A stretch of 64,000 bases of DNA, from positions 1-64,000 of the forward strand of contig CAXARO010000952.1 of assembly GCA_963971305.1 (NCBI GenBank). The letters are read 5' to 3'. The DNA is from Arcuatula senhousia (lineage: Eukaryota > Mollusca > Bivalvia > Mytilida > Mytilidae). The notes under the pieces are model-generated. The model saw only the letters and a list, made by a program, of their open reading frames with translations. It searched no databases and was not told the origin of the DNA. A program made the translations under genes and the position numbers. Shown here piece after piece: positions 1 through 9,738 of this stretch; positions within the stretch are counted from its first letter, which is position 1; each line of letters opens with the position of its first letter.

Positions 1-888
1 CAGTGAAACTTCTCTAAACCGGCCACCACAGGGACCATATAAAATGGCCAGTTTAGAGGGGTGGCCGGTTTTGTGGGTGTCTCCTTAATGTCCATCAACG
101 TTACAACCCATGATCAAATATGTTGATCTTAAATTCATAAAGTATGTTCTTTATCTTATACCTTACGAAAGCTGTCTCAGTAACATTTAAAGATAAGGTT
201 ATTTTTCCTTATTTTATATTTTGACATTAAATTTGATTTGTAGTAAAGCAAAAAAGCATTAAAGTGAGTATTTAAAGATCATTTAGTTTTAAATTTTGGT
301 TCATTTTGTAAGTTGGCAAAATACTTTATCAGTCTGGCATAAATTATAATGCATTACATATCAAGTTATAGAATAATTTCAAAAGACTATTTTTTCATAC
401 CATTTATTATTTTCAGCTTAAATCTAGCTTTTTTATTTAAATCTTTAAATTGCCTATAAATATTTTGATCAGCTTGGACAGAAAGATTTGAATAAACAAA
501 TCATGTCACAATAACTTACAAAGGTGCAATTTTTAATTCCATAAAGTCATAAACCCTTTTAATTATCATTTTAAATTAATTGTTTATATAATAATTAAAA
601 TTGACTTGTGTAGGGCTTCAAAATTCTTTAATTTGCTTTTATAACTTGTGTGTTGACAAATTTATTGCCTGTGGCATTGATTGCTTGGCCAGTATTCAGG
701 GGTTTAAATTACTTGATTTATGAAGGGAAAGTTTTAAAAAGGTGGCCGGTGTACGGTTTGGAGGGGTGGCCGGTATTGTGAGGAAAATTTACATAGAATT
801 TTAATAGAATTTTGCAGGGACTTTTTGAAATGGCCAGTTTAAAGGGGTGGCCAGTTTTCAGGGGGTCCGGTTTAGAGAAGTTTCACTG
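1..888. mobile_element. Short non-autonomous TIR element, pogo/Tigger-like ends
   Basis: The left end reads CAGTGAAACTTCTCTAAACC and the right end (864-888) is its near-perfect reverse complement. TA follows the right end at 889-890, which fits a TA target duplication; the left flank lies outside the window. Subterminal GGCCACC/GGTGGCC and 'tggccagttta' motifs recur at 20-75, 740-775 and 830-868 and may be transposase binding sites. No transposase gene lies inside. CAG-starting TIRs with TA duplication are typical of Tc1/mariner-pogo elements; the family assignment is inference. Confidence 0.8.
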
Positions 889-1056
889 TAGTAAAGTGTA
901 ATCAGGCTAATAAACAATAGTAAATATTTGCTTGTTTTGGTTCTGAAACCATGTTTTTAGTATCCAGTTCTCCTGTGTGTATTAAAGATGTTTTCCATGT
1001 AATCTATTTATCATCAAGGTTTGGATTTCATGTAAGAGAGTTGCCATTTTTAATGA

Positions 1057-1099
1057 TGCACATGTTAAAAAATCCGCTTAGCGGATTATTCAATGTGCA
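1057..1099. repeat. Imperfect palindrome / hairpin
   Basis: The core AATCCGCTTAGCGGATT at 1071-1087 is a perfect 8+1+8 palindrome. The outer arms TGCACAT and ATGTGCA extend it to 43 bp with a few mismatches. A short ORF at 951-1151 runs through it, but I see no support for that ORF as a gene. Confidence 0.6.
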
Positions 1100-1264
1100 C
1101 TATGAAAAATTTAGTGAATGGTTCAATAAACCAAAAAAATATTACAGTTAATTCTTAATTAAATGTCCCTGAACTTATAGTTTTGGGTTTAAAATGAAGC
1201 ATTTTTTAAATCTTTTAATTGTAGAGAAAGCAAGATGTCATATGATATCAAATTACCAACAAAT

Positions 1265-1277
1265 TGTGTAAATGTTG
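1265..1277. repeat. Target site duplication, left, of the PLE array
   Basis: TGTGTAAATGTTG occurs here and at 8766-8778, exactly outside the two ends of the Penelope-like array. Confidence 0.8.
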
Positions 1278-1584
1278 CATTACCGAAAACGTCGTATACG
1301 CTATAAGATGTAAGCGATGTTCCATGATTTATGTTGGTGAAACTTGTCGGAGACTCGGGGACCGTTTTGTGGAACACAAAAACAGTGTCACCAGAGATAC
1401 TGAATGTCCAGTTGGGGAGCATTTTCGAGGGTCCGGCCACAGTATAAAAGATATGCAAGTCACGGTTCTGCTTCAAACCCATCACGGCGAGAAACAAAGA
1501 CAGTTCCTTGAGCAGAGAATAATAAAATTCCTGGGAACAGCACGTCCTTTCGGCATCAATGTCAAAAATCAAATCATTTCTTAG
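1278..1584 (+). pseudogene. 5'-truncated PLE tail: GIY-YIG endonuclease domain
   Basis: The fragment starts inside the GIY-YIG domain at 'cattaccgaaaac' and continues to the normal stop at 1584. The protein is identical to the C-terminus of the full copies, including VVYAIRC, IYVGET and the RLGDRFVEHK helix. It lacks the reverse transcriptase, so it is not functional alone. It is followed by the noncoding region that precedes the next unit and so supplies the upstream part of the full copy. Confidence 0.85.
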
Positions 1585-1759
1585 TTATTTACTTAATTTG
1601 ATTCTTTGGGTATGATTTGGCCTATTGTTATATTGCTCAGTTCAGGATTTGGGTGATGATGACGTGGTTGTTTTTATCGAGTGAACACTTTTTACTATAT
1701 TCACTTGTTGGTTGTCCTCAGACCGTGGCGGTCGTGATTTTTTTCTTTTTGCTCTGACC

Positions 1760-1782
1760 CCGACGAAGGCTGAAAGCCGAAA
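1760..1782 (+). ncRNA. Hammerhead-ribozyme-like core, first of three
   Basis: The sequence CCGACGAAGGCTGAAAGCCG followed by AAA resembles the hammerhead core CUGANGA - stem II - GAAA: GACGA, a GGCT/AGCC stem closed by GAA, then GAAA. Penelope-like elements are known to carry hammerhead motifs in their pseudo-LTRs. Here the U of CUGA is C, and I could not fold convincing stems I and III, so it may be degenerate. It lies about 22 bp upstream of the RT ORF. Confidence 0.35.
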
Positions 1783-1804
1783 ATTTGGGCTTTTTAGATT
1801 TTAG

Positions 1805-3781
1805 ATGAATTCTTTATTAATTTATATTAGTTTTATATTTGATATTTTAACCTTTTATGTGTGGTTTAACCAACCTACTTATTTTATTGTCTCCATTTTA
1901 ACTTGCCACACCACAACATTTATTAATCTATTTACATTTACTACCGTTGTGACCATGCCCTGCCTAAAAAGCTTTTTATCAAATTTATTTTCGAAATTCA
2001 AAATTACTCTTTCTTCACACCCACCACATGTCCAGAAAATTGCTGTCGACCTTTATAACACCACCGTCCATCTCACCAAATGTAACAGCCACCTTACATT
2101 CCTTCGTCGTTGTATCATATCTCGTACTGTTCCATCTGGTTTCAAACCATCGTTTCATCCTATTCATGCCATTCTTCAAAATCCGCACCTGAATGCTGAG
2201 TTCTCTCGCATATCCACACATTACTCCTTAAACCTGATGAAATTGGCTATTAAATCTTTCTCTGAACAATTAGAGCGTTTCCGCCTCAGGAAAATGATCA
2301 TTAAAAATTACCTATTTTCCTCTTGTCACAAGCTACTCGCTAACTCTATAATCTCCCATATTCGGGTTTTAAACACTGAACTTTTCCAGTATTTATCCGT
2401 CTCTAAGCAGGAGAAGGTACAGCGAGACAATCCTGGTCGTCCTGTCAACGTGGCCGAAGTGGTAAGTGACCCGCCACCTACAGAGGTGAATCTGGACGAG
2501 GTTGTCCGCTGTATTCCAGAGTCATTGGTGTTAAGTTCTTCCGAGAAAAGTCTCCTGTCAAAAGGTCTCAATTTTGTACCTACTACATCCGTAGCAGATC
2601 AGTTTCAAAATGAGACTGATATACAACATTTTTTCCGCCGCCTCTTACTCAAAGCTTTTTTCCATGATAAAGAAACAGAGAGTTCTGATTCTTCTAATCA
2701 AGCTCCTTCACTATTTAGTAAATTCATTAAGAAAAAATCAAATTTTACCCCCAAGGCGTCTTTATTTCCGATCCTTCAAGATTACTTCCGAACCTGCCAA
2801 AGTCAGATCGACAGCCTAGATACGAAACCGCTCAAGAGACATAACCTTACATCTGATGAACGTGCCGCGCTTCACCAACTCAGAACACGCAGCGATATTG
2901 TCATCAAACCTGCTGATAAAGGTGGTGCAGTTGTAGCGTGGGACGCTCGTTGTTATGTCTCTGAGGGCGAGTTTCAACTGTCTGACTCTCAATTTTACAC
3001 AGAACTTCGCTCTAACAACACCAAAATCAACCAAAAATCTGTCAAAGACTTCATCAAGACATCCATAGAAAACGACGATCTGCCCGAGGAAGCATCGCGT
3101 CTTGTAGTATCGCAACCGAGAACGTCTCGTTTCTATATGCTTCCCAAGATACACAAACTTGGTAACCCAGGTAGGCCGATCGTTTCAGCGTGTAGTTGTC
3201 CCACAGAACACATTTCCAGTTTCCTCCACGATATTTTCATTCCTATTGTGGAGAACCTACCTACATACATTAAGGACACTACCCACGCTCTGAATATCCT
3301 TGAGTTCTTTGAGCCAGAAAACTCCGATTTCAGACTGTTTACTATGGATGTCACTGCTTTATACACCAGCATACCCAACAATGACGCCTTGGTAGCTTTA
3401 AAACACTTTTTGGACAGGAGACCCAATCCTCACATCAGTACTGATATAGTGTTGAGAATGGCGGAACTTGTCCTCAACCTGAATACTTTTCAGTTCGATG
3501 GGAAGTTCTACAACCAATCGGGTGGCGTAGCCATGGGCACCAAAATGGGTCCAAGTTTTGCGTGTTTGTTTGTAGGGTATTTAGAGGAAAAAATGTTCTC
3601 CGAATACATCGGTCCAGTCCCGGAACTTTACAAACGGTTCATCGATGATGTATTTGGAGTCTCATCCGACAGTGAAGAGGAGTTGAAATCTTTTATCAAC
3701 TTTGTCTCTTCCTACCACCCTGCAATCAAATACACTTTCAACATCACTCAGGATGGCCTCTCATTCCTTGACATTAACTGA
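1805..3781 (+). CDS. Penelope-like reverse transcriptase, copy 1 (ends at in-frame TGA)
   Basis: The N-terminal part of the PLE protein and its reverse transcriptase. Family landmarks in order: LLSKGLNF (about residue 250), DIVIKPADKGGAVV (about 362), FYMLPKIHK, motif A FTMDVTALY (about 513), motif B GGVAMGTKMGPSFA, motif C RFIDDVFGV (about 611) and FLDIN at the end. Catalytic aspartates are present. A TGA at 3779-3781 interrupts the frame just after motif D; the same frame continues without another stop into the GIY-YIG part. I chose the ATG at 1805; a second ATG near 1954 (MPCLKSF) is an alternative. PLEs synthesise DNA by target-primed reverse transcription in the nucleus. With the TGA read as a stop, the protein lacks its endonuclease. 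Confidence 0.88.
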   Translation: MNSLLIYISFIFDILTFYVWFNQPTYFIVSILTCHTTTFINLFTFTTVVTMPCLKSFLSNLFSKFKITLSSHPPHVQKIAVDLYNTTVHLTKCNSHLTFLRRCIISRTVPSGFKPSFHPIHAILQNPHLNAEFSRISTHYSLNLMKLAIKSFSEQLERFRLRKMIIKNYLFSSCHKLLANSIISHIRVLNTELFQYLSVSKQEKVQRDNPGRPVNVAEVVSDPPPTEVNLDEVVRCIPESLVLSSSEKSLLSKGLNFVPTTSVADQFQNETDIQHFFRRLLLKAFFHDKETESSDSSNQAPSLFSKFIKKKSNFTPKASLFPILQDYFRTCQSQIDSLDTKPLKRHNLTSDERAALHQLRTRSDIVIKPADKGGAVVAWDARCYVSEGEFQLSDSQFYTELRSNNTKINQKSVKDFIKTSIENDDLPEEASRLVVSQPRTSRFYMLPKIHKLGNPGRPIVSACSCPTEHISSFLHDIFIPIVENLPTYIKDTTHALNILEFFEPENSDFRLFTMDVTALYTSIPNNDALVALKHFLDRRPNPHISTDIVLRMAELVLNLNTFQFDGKFYNQSGGVAMGTKMGPSFACLFVGYLEEKMFSEYIGPVPELYKRFIDDVFGVSSDSEEELKSFINFVSSYHPAIKYTFNITQDGLSFLDIN

Positions 3782-4711
3782 ACTATCACAGACGGTAAGA
3801 TCTCTACATCGGTGTTCTTTAAACCTACCGATGCTCATTGTTATCTGAATTACGAATCCTGTCATCCTTCCTCCTGCAAAGACGCCATCCCGAAGTCGCA
3901 GTTTCTGAGGCTTCGTCGTATCTGCAATGACGATAAGGATTTTGGGATCCAGTGTAACAAGATGAGATCTTTCTTCACGAAGAGAGGTTATCCTGACAAA
4001 GTCTTGGACAGGGCCGTGTCCTCGGTTTCCCGTGTGAACAGACGCGAGGCAATGGAGCCCCGGGTGAAGAGCACTAATGATCGTGTTCCGTTAGTCCTTA
4101 CTTATCACCCTCACAATGTTGCCATCCAGAACATCCTTATTCGCAACTTTAAATCCATTGTCCTCAAAGATGAGTATATGTCCACTGTTTTTGCTGACTC
4201 TACCCCTATTACGGCTTTTAGAAAGGGCAAGAGTCTTAAACAGCACCTGGTCAGCAGTTCGTATAGGTCGTCACGTCAACCCGCCAGCTACAAAGGTACA
4301 CGTCCTTGTAAAAGAACTCGCTGCTCTACTTGTCCGTTCACATGGGAGACCGATGCTGTGGTTGGTCCCTCGAAAACTTTCCAACTGAAGGATGGGTTCA
4401 CCTGCATTACCGAAAACGTCGTATACGCTATAAGATGTAAGCGATGTTCCATGATTTATGTTGGTGAAACTTGTCGGAGACTCGGGGACCGTTTTGTGGA
4501 ACACAAAAACAGTGTCACCAGAGATACTGAATGTCCAGTTGGGGAGCATTTTCGAGGGTCCGGCCACAGTATAAAAGATATGCAAGTCACGGTTCTGCTT
4601 CAAACCCATCACGGCGAGAAACAAAGACAGTTCCTTGAGCAGAGAATAATAAAATTCCTGGGAACAGCACGTCCTTTCGGCATCAATGTCAAAAATCAAA
4701 TCATTTCTTAG
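3782..4711 (+). CDS. PLE linker and GIY-YIG endonuclease, copy 1 (in frame after TGA)
   Basis: Same frame as the RT part, separated from it only by one TGA. It begins TITDGKISTSVFFKPTDAH, the usual PLE sequence after the RT core, so the break lies inside one original polyprotein. Residues CKRTRCSTC give the cysteine cluster typical of the PLE linker. The endonuclease has VVYAIRC (GIY), MIYVGET (YIG), the basic R of RLGDRFVEHK and a late E in FLEQRIIKF. There is no ATG at the start of the open stretch, so separate expression would need readthrough or re-initiation. Residues 1-969 of the joined frame match the length of canonical PLE proteins. Confidence 0.85.
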   Translation, partial: TITDGKISTSVFFKPTDAHCYLNYESCHPSSCKDAIPKSQFLRLRRICNDDKDFGIQCNKMRSFFTKRGYPDKVLDRAVSSVSRVNRREAMEPRVKSTNDRVPLVLTYHPHNVAIQNILIRNFKSIVLKDEYMSTVFADSTPITAFRKGKSLKQHLVSSSYRSSRQPASYKGTRPCKRTRCSTCPFTWETDAVVGPSKTFQLKDGFTCITENVVYAIRCKRCSMIYVGETCRRLGDRFVEHKNSVTRDTECPVGEHFRGSGHSIKDMQVTVLLQTHHGEKQRQFLEQRIIKFLGTARPFGINVKNQIIS

Positions 4712-4886
4712 TTATTTACTTAATTTGATTCTTTGGGTATGATTTGGCCTATTGTTATATTGCTCAGTTCAGGATTTGGGTGATGATGACGTGGTTGTTT
4801 TTATCGAGTGAACACTTTTTACTATATTCACTTGTTGGTTGTCCTCAGACCGTGGCGGTCGTGATTTTTTTCTTTTTGCTCTGCCC

Positions 4887-4909
4887 CCGACGAAGGCTGA
4901 AAGCCGAAA
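4887..4909 (+). ncRNA. Hammerhead-ribozyme-like core, second of three
   Basis: Identical to the motif at 1760-1782 and in the same place relative to the following unit (about 22 bp upstream of its ATG at 4932). Confidence 0.35.
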
Positions 4910-4931
4910 ATTTGGGCTTTTTAGATTTTAG

Positions 4932-5110
4932 ATGTATTCTTTATTAATTTATATTAGTTTTATATTTGATATTTTAACCTTTTATGTGTGGTTTAACCAA
5001 CCTACTTATTTTATTGTCTCCATTTTAACTTGCCACACCACAACATTTATTAATCTATTTACATTTACTACCGTTGTGACCATGCCCTGCCTAAAAAGCT
5101 TTTTATCAAA
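4932..5110 (+). pseudogene. PLE copy 2, N-terminal piece cut off by an insertion
   Basis: Matches 1805-1983 of copy 1 with one codon change near the start. The foldback element begins at 5111 and brings an in-frame TGA 12 bp later (5120-5122), so the N-terminus of copy 2 is separated from its RT. Confidence 0.85.
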
Positions 5111-5689
5111 GGACAAGATATGATAAGAGCCCAATTTTGCCCCCCAATTTTGAAATTATTAAAATGAGCTAAAAGTATGTGATGTATACTTTAGATTAGT
5201 TTAACTTTACTATATCAGCATTATTTTGTTTAAAGTGATCCATTATGATGTTAAAATAGTTACCCAAAGTGGCATTAAAATCGTGATTTGATGAAAAACT
5301 GCAAAAAACCTGCAATTTTGATGTGGTTTTCAGCAAATTTAACTATGAGCCACACAGAGTACCACTACAATAATTTATGTAGATAATCATTTTTAATATA
5401 GAAACAAACCACAAAAATATCTTTGTGGTACTCGGTGTGGCTCATAGTTATATTTACCAAAAAACTACGCAAAATTTGCATGATTTTAACACTTTTTCAC
5501 AAAAATGTCTTTTTCACATAATTTGATGACGTCACTGTGACATAATAAACAAGATTTAGTTAAAATTAATGTTATTTTACTATACCTTGTTTATCTAAGA
5601 ACTGATCTAGAATAATTCAACCTTAGTTCAATCATTTTTAAAAAATGGTAAATTAGGGGGCCAAATTTAACACTTATCATATCTTGTCC
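5111..5689. mobile_element. 579-bp foldback element inserted in PLE copy 2
   Basis: Absent from copy 1, which gives exact ends. It starts GGACAAGATATGATAAG and ends with the reverse complement. Inside, 5341-5365 and 5425-5449 form a 25-bp inverted repeat with one mismatch, and weaker pairing continues outward, so much of the element is one large imperfect palindrome. It encodes no protein. Left plus right flank rebuild the uninterrupted copy 1 sequence exactly (AAA|TTT), so there is no target duplication. Known TIR superfamilies normally leave one. Confidence 0.85.
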
Positions 5690-7487
5690 TTTATTTTCGA
5701 AATTCAAAATTACTCTTTCTTCACACCCACCACATGTCCAGAAAATTGCTGTCGACCTTTATAACACCACCGTCCATCTCACCAAATGTAACAGCCACCT
5801 TACATTCCTTCGTCGTTGTATCATATCTCGTACTGTTCCATCTGGTTTCAAACCATCGTTTCATCCTATTCATGCCATTCTTCAAAATCCGCACCTGAAT
5901 GCTGAGTTCTCTCGCATATCCACACATTACTCCTTAAACCTGATGAAATTGGCTATTAAATCTTTCTCTGAACAATTAGAGCGTTTCCGCCTCAGGAAAA
6001 TGATCATTAAAAATTACCTATTTTCCTCTTGTCACAAGCTACTCGCTAACTCTATAATCTCCCATATTCGGGTTTTAAACACTGAACTTTTCCAGTATTT
6101 ATCCGTCTCTAAGCAGGAGAAGGTACAGCGAGACAATCCTGGTCGTCCTGTCAACGTGGCCGAAGTGGTAAGTGACCCGCCACCTACAGAGGTGAATCTG
6201 GACGAGGTTGTCCGCTGTATTCCAGAGTCATTGGTGTTAAGTTCTTCCGAGAAAAGTCTCCTGTCAAAAGGTCTCAATTTTGTACCTACTACATCCGTAG
6301 CAGATCAGTTTCAAAATGAGACTGATATACAACATTTTTTCCGCCGCCTCTTACTCAAAGCTTTTTTCCATGATAAAGAAACAGAGAGTTCTGATTCTTC
6401 TAATCAAGCTCCTTCACTATTTAGTAAATTCATTAAGAAAAAATCAAATTTTACCCCCAAGGCGTCTTTATTTCCGATCCTTCAAGATTACTTCCGAACC
6501 TGCCAAAGTCAGATCGACAGCCTAGATACGAAACCGCTCAAGAGACATAACCTTACATCTGATGAACGTGCCGCGCTTCACCAACTCAGAACACGCAGCG
6601 ATATTGTCATCAAACCTGCTGATAAAGGTGGTGCAGTTGTAGCGTGGGACGCTCGTTGTTATGTCTCTGAGGGCGAGTTTCAACTGTCTGACTCTCAATT
6701 TTACACAGAACTTCGCTCTAACAACACCAAAATCAACCAAAAATCTGTCAAAGACTTCATCAAGACATCCATAGAAAACGACGATCTGCCCGAGGAAGCA
6801 TCGCGTCTTGTAGTATCGCAACCGAGAACGTCTCGTTTCTATATGCTTCCCAAGATACACAAACTTGGTAACCCAGGTAGGCCGATCGTTTCAGCGTGTA
6901 GTTGTCCCACAGAACACATTTCCAGTTTCCTCCACGATATTTTCATTCCTATTGTGGAGAACCTACCTACATACATTAAGGACACTACCCACGCTCTGAA
7001 TATCCTTGAGTTCTTTGAGCCAGAAAACTCCGATTTCAGACTGTTTACTATGGATGTCACTGCTTTATACACCAGCATACCCAACAATGACGCCTTGGTA
7101 GCTTTAAAACACTTTTTGGACAGGAGACCCAATCCTCACATCAGTACTGATATAGTGTTGAGAATGGCGGAACTTGTCCTCAACCTGAATACTTTTCAGT
7201 TCGATGGGAAGTTCTACAACCAATCGGGTGGCGTAGCCATGGGCACCAAAATGGGTCCAAGTTTTGCGTGTTTGTTTGTAGGGTATTTAGAGGAAAAAAT
7301 GTTCTCCGAATACATCGGTCCAGTCCCGGAACTTTACAAACGGTTCATCGATGATGTATTTGGAGTCTCATCCGACAGTGAAGAGGAGTTGAAATCTTTT
7401 ATCAACTTTGTCTCTTCCTACCACCCTGCAATCAAATACACTTTCAACATCACTCAGGATGGCCTCTCATTCCTTGACATTAACTGA
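5690..7487 (+). CDS. Penelope-like reverse transcriptase, copy 2 (5' end interrupted, ends at TGA)
   Basis: Open in the frame of copy 1 from the insertion's right edge, with the first internal ATG at 5943. From there to the TGA at 7485-7487 the protein is identical to copy 1 and holds all RT motifs (DIVIKPADKGG, MDVTALY, GTKMGPSFA, FIDDVF). The N-terminal 60 residues are lost to the foldback insertion. The same TGA as in copy 1 closes the RT part, so both copies descend from a template that already carried it. Confidence 0.85.
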
Positions 7488-8417
7488 ACTATCACAGACG
7501 GTAAGATCTCTACATCGGTGTTCTTTAAACCTACCGATGCTCATTGTTATCTGAATTACGAATCCTGTCATCCTTCCTCCTGCAAAGACGCCATCCCGAA
7601 GTCGCAGTTTCTGAGGCTTCGTCGTATCTGCAATGACGATAAGGATTTTGGGATCCAGTGTAACAAGATGAGATCTTTCTTCACGAAGAGAGGTTATCCT
7701 GACAAAGTCTTGGACAGGGCCGTGTCCTCGGTTTCCCGTGTGAACAGACGCGAGGCAATGGAGCCCCGGGTGAAGAGCACTAATGATCGTGTTCCGTTAG
7801 TCCTTACTTATCACCCTCACAATGTTGCCATCCAGAACATCCTTATTCGCAACTTTAAATCCATTGTCCTCAAAGATGAGTATATGTCCACTGTTTTTGC
7901 TGACTCTACCCCTATTACGGCTTTTAGAAAGGGCAAGAGTCTTAAACAGCACCTGGTCAGCAGTTCGTATAGGTCGTCACGTCAACCCGCCAGCTACAAA
8001 GGTACACGTCCTTGTAAAAGAACTCGCTGCTCTACTTGTCCGTTCACATGGGAGACCGATGCTGTGGTTGGTCCCTCGAAAACTTTCCAACTGAAGGATG
8101 GGTTCACCTGCATTACCGAAAACGTCGTATACGCTATAAGATGTAAGCGATGTTCCATGATTTATGTTGGTGAAACTTGTCGGAGACTCGGGGACCGTTT
8201 TGTGGAACACAAAAACAGTGTCACCAGAGATACTGAATGTCCAGTTGGGGAGCATTTTCGAGGGTCCGGCCACAGTATAAAAGATATGCAAGTCACGGTT
8301 CTGCTTCAAACCCATCACGGCGAGAAACAAAGACAGTTCCTTGAGCAGAGAATAATAAAATTCCTGGGAACAGCACGTCCTTTCGGCATCAATGTCAAAA
8401 ATCAAATCATTTCTTAG
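7488..8417 (+). CDS. PLE linker and GIY-YIG endonuclease, copy 2 (in frame after TGA)
   Basis: Identical in protein to 3782-4711: a TITDGKIS start directly after the TGA, cysteine cluster CKRTRCSTC, GIY-YIG residues VVYAIRC and IYVGET, stop at 8415-8417. It has no start codon of its own. Confidence 0.85.
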   Translation, partial: TITDGKISTSVFFKPTDAHCYLNYESCHPSSCKDAIPKSQFLRLRRICNDDKDFGIQCNKMRSFFTKRGYPDKVLDRAVSSVSRVNRREAMEPRVKSTNDRVPLVLTYHPHNVAIQNILIRNFKSIVLKDEYMSTVFADSTPITAFRKGKSLKQHLVSSSYRSSRQPASYKGTRPCKRTRCSTCPFTWETDAVVGPSKTFQLKDGFTCITENVVYAIRCKRCSMIYVGETCRRLGDRFVEHKNSVTRDTECPVGEHFRGSGHSIKDMQVTVLLQTHHGEKQRQFLEQRIIKFLGTARPFGINVKNQIIS

Positions 8418-8592
8418 TTATTTACTTAATTTGATTCTTTGGGTATGATTTGGCCTATTGTTATATTGCTCAGTTCAGGATTTGGGTGATGATGACGTGG
8501 TTGTTTTTATCGAGTGAACACTTTTTACTATATTCACTTGTTGGTTGTCCTCAGACCGTGGCGGTCGTGATTTTTTTCTTTTTGCTCTGCCC

Positions 8593-8615
8593 CCGACGAA
8601 GGCTGAAAGCCGAAA
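8593..8615 (+). ncRNA. Hammerhead-ribozyme-like core, third of three
   Basis: Third copy of the motif at 1760-1782, before the truncated head of the last unit. Confidence 0.35.
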
Positions 8616-8637
8616 ATTTGGGCTTTTTAGATTTTAG

Positions 8638-8761
8638 ATGTATTCTTTATTAATTTATATTAGTTTTATATTTGATATTTTTACCTTTTATGTGTGGTTT
8701 AACCAACCTACTTATTTTTTTGTCTCCATTTTAACTTGCCACACCACAACATTTATTAATC
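8638..8761 (+). mobile_element. Truncated head of a further PLE unit
   Basis: Repeats the first ~120 bp of the unit (compare 4932 onward) with two T substitutions and stops at 'ttattaatc', where the array ends. Confidence 0.8.
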
Positions 8762-8765
8762 AATC

Positions 8766-8778
8766 TGTGTAAATGTTG
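8766..8778. repeat. Target site duplication, right, of the PLE array
   Basis: TGTGTAAATGTTG, identical to 1265-1277. Confidence 0.8.
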
Positions 8779-9055
8779 GTCATGGAATAAAAACAAAATT
8801 AATACATAGCTTCATTAATTTAAACATACATGTACTAGTACCATAAATAGAAATATTTAAAACATTGAGAAATTGTCAATACCATACTTTGATAACATTT
8901 TTAGTAAAACAAGGGAGACCATTCATTACTTGTATATTTAGGATGAAATAAATTGCAAGAGTATAATTCATTTTTATTGAACAAATAGATATATAAATTC
9001 TACCCATAAAAAATACAGGAATGTACATGCATATAGTAAAGTGTAATTAGACCCA
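8779..9055. other. Intergenic, nothing recognised
   Basis: AT-rich sequence without an ORF or repeat that I can identify. Confidence 0.5.
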
Positions 9056-9175
9056 AAGACCGCAATGGAAGAGGGAGGTTTGGCGCGCCTTAAAACCTGG
9101 TTTAACCCATCATTTCTTTTGAAATGCCTGTACCAAGTCAGAACCATTGCAGTCTTCAATTTTTTCGGTATGACT
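9056..9175 (+). repeat. Dispersed bivalve-type repeat, copy A
   Basis: Contains 'gcaatggaagagggaggttt', then 'aaaacctggtttaaccca' and 'gaaatgcctgtaccaagtca'. A close copy lies at 10495-10600; related copies lie at 50760-50950 (partly inverted) and 62270-62370. Confidence 0.7.
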
Positions 9176-9738
9176 TCCCTGTTTTGTCTAGTCTTATGGA
9201 CATTTGAGATTTATTATCCAACTACCAAGTTCGGTAATTTTGTTATTGCCTTTATTTATTGCATTTACAACAATACAAAATGTTACACTCTATGAAATAA
9301 CTGATTATTCTCAAATCTGTTAAATATCAACAATATTTAGGTTCAAGATATTTGTAAAACAGGTGCTTGAGAATATTGATCATTTGACATAACAAATTAT
9401 TTACATATCTTAATTTATCGAACACAACCTTGTAGAATAGATATCATTAGTTTTAACGATTTAGTTCCCCATACAAGACCTGAGGGCAGAAAATTATGAG
9501 GTAACAATTAGAAAAGATGATCTGAACAAACAGAACCATGAAAAAGTGAACATTTCCAGGCAGTTTAAGTTTAAATGCGATCAAGGTCATATGACATTCT
9601 GACGAACCTTTTAACCCTAATTATTTAAGATCAGATGCCTAGCTATTATACTTTTTAAGGAAGTTCATTTTCCACAAAAGTCTTACAAAAAGTTTAAGTA
9701 GCACACAAATTTGTTACACACTGGAATAAGTTTGCAAT
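9176..9738. other. Intergenic, nothing recognised
   Basis: AT-rich, no supported gene. It separates repeat copy A from the second PLE fragment. Confidence 0.4.

Larger units (their letters stand above)
1278..8765 (+). mobile_element. Penelope-like element, tandem array of four units (two full, two partial)
   Basis: In order: a 5'-truncated tail (1278-1804), a full unit (1805-4931), a second full unit (4932-8637) and a short head of the next unit (8638 to about 8761). A tandem layout with a truncated upstream copy acting as a pseudo-LTR is characteristic of Penelope-like elements. The unit period is 3,127 bp; the second full unit is 579 bp longer because of a later insertion. The predicted proteins of the two full copies are identical over their shared parts, so the array is young. 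It is bounded by a 13-bp duplication. About 4 bp (8762-8765) before the right duplication are not explained by element sequence. Confidence 0.88.

Noticed and set aside
951..1151. 66-residue ORF
   Set aside because: Resembles no protein I know, includes a palindrome, and lies in repeat-rich DNA.
3779..3781. TGA read as selenocysteine
   Set aside because: Penelope-like proteins have no selenocysteine at this site and I see no reason for one; readthrough or a dead template is simpler.
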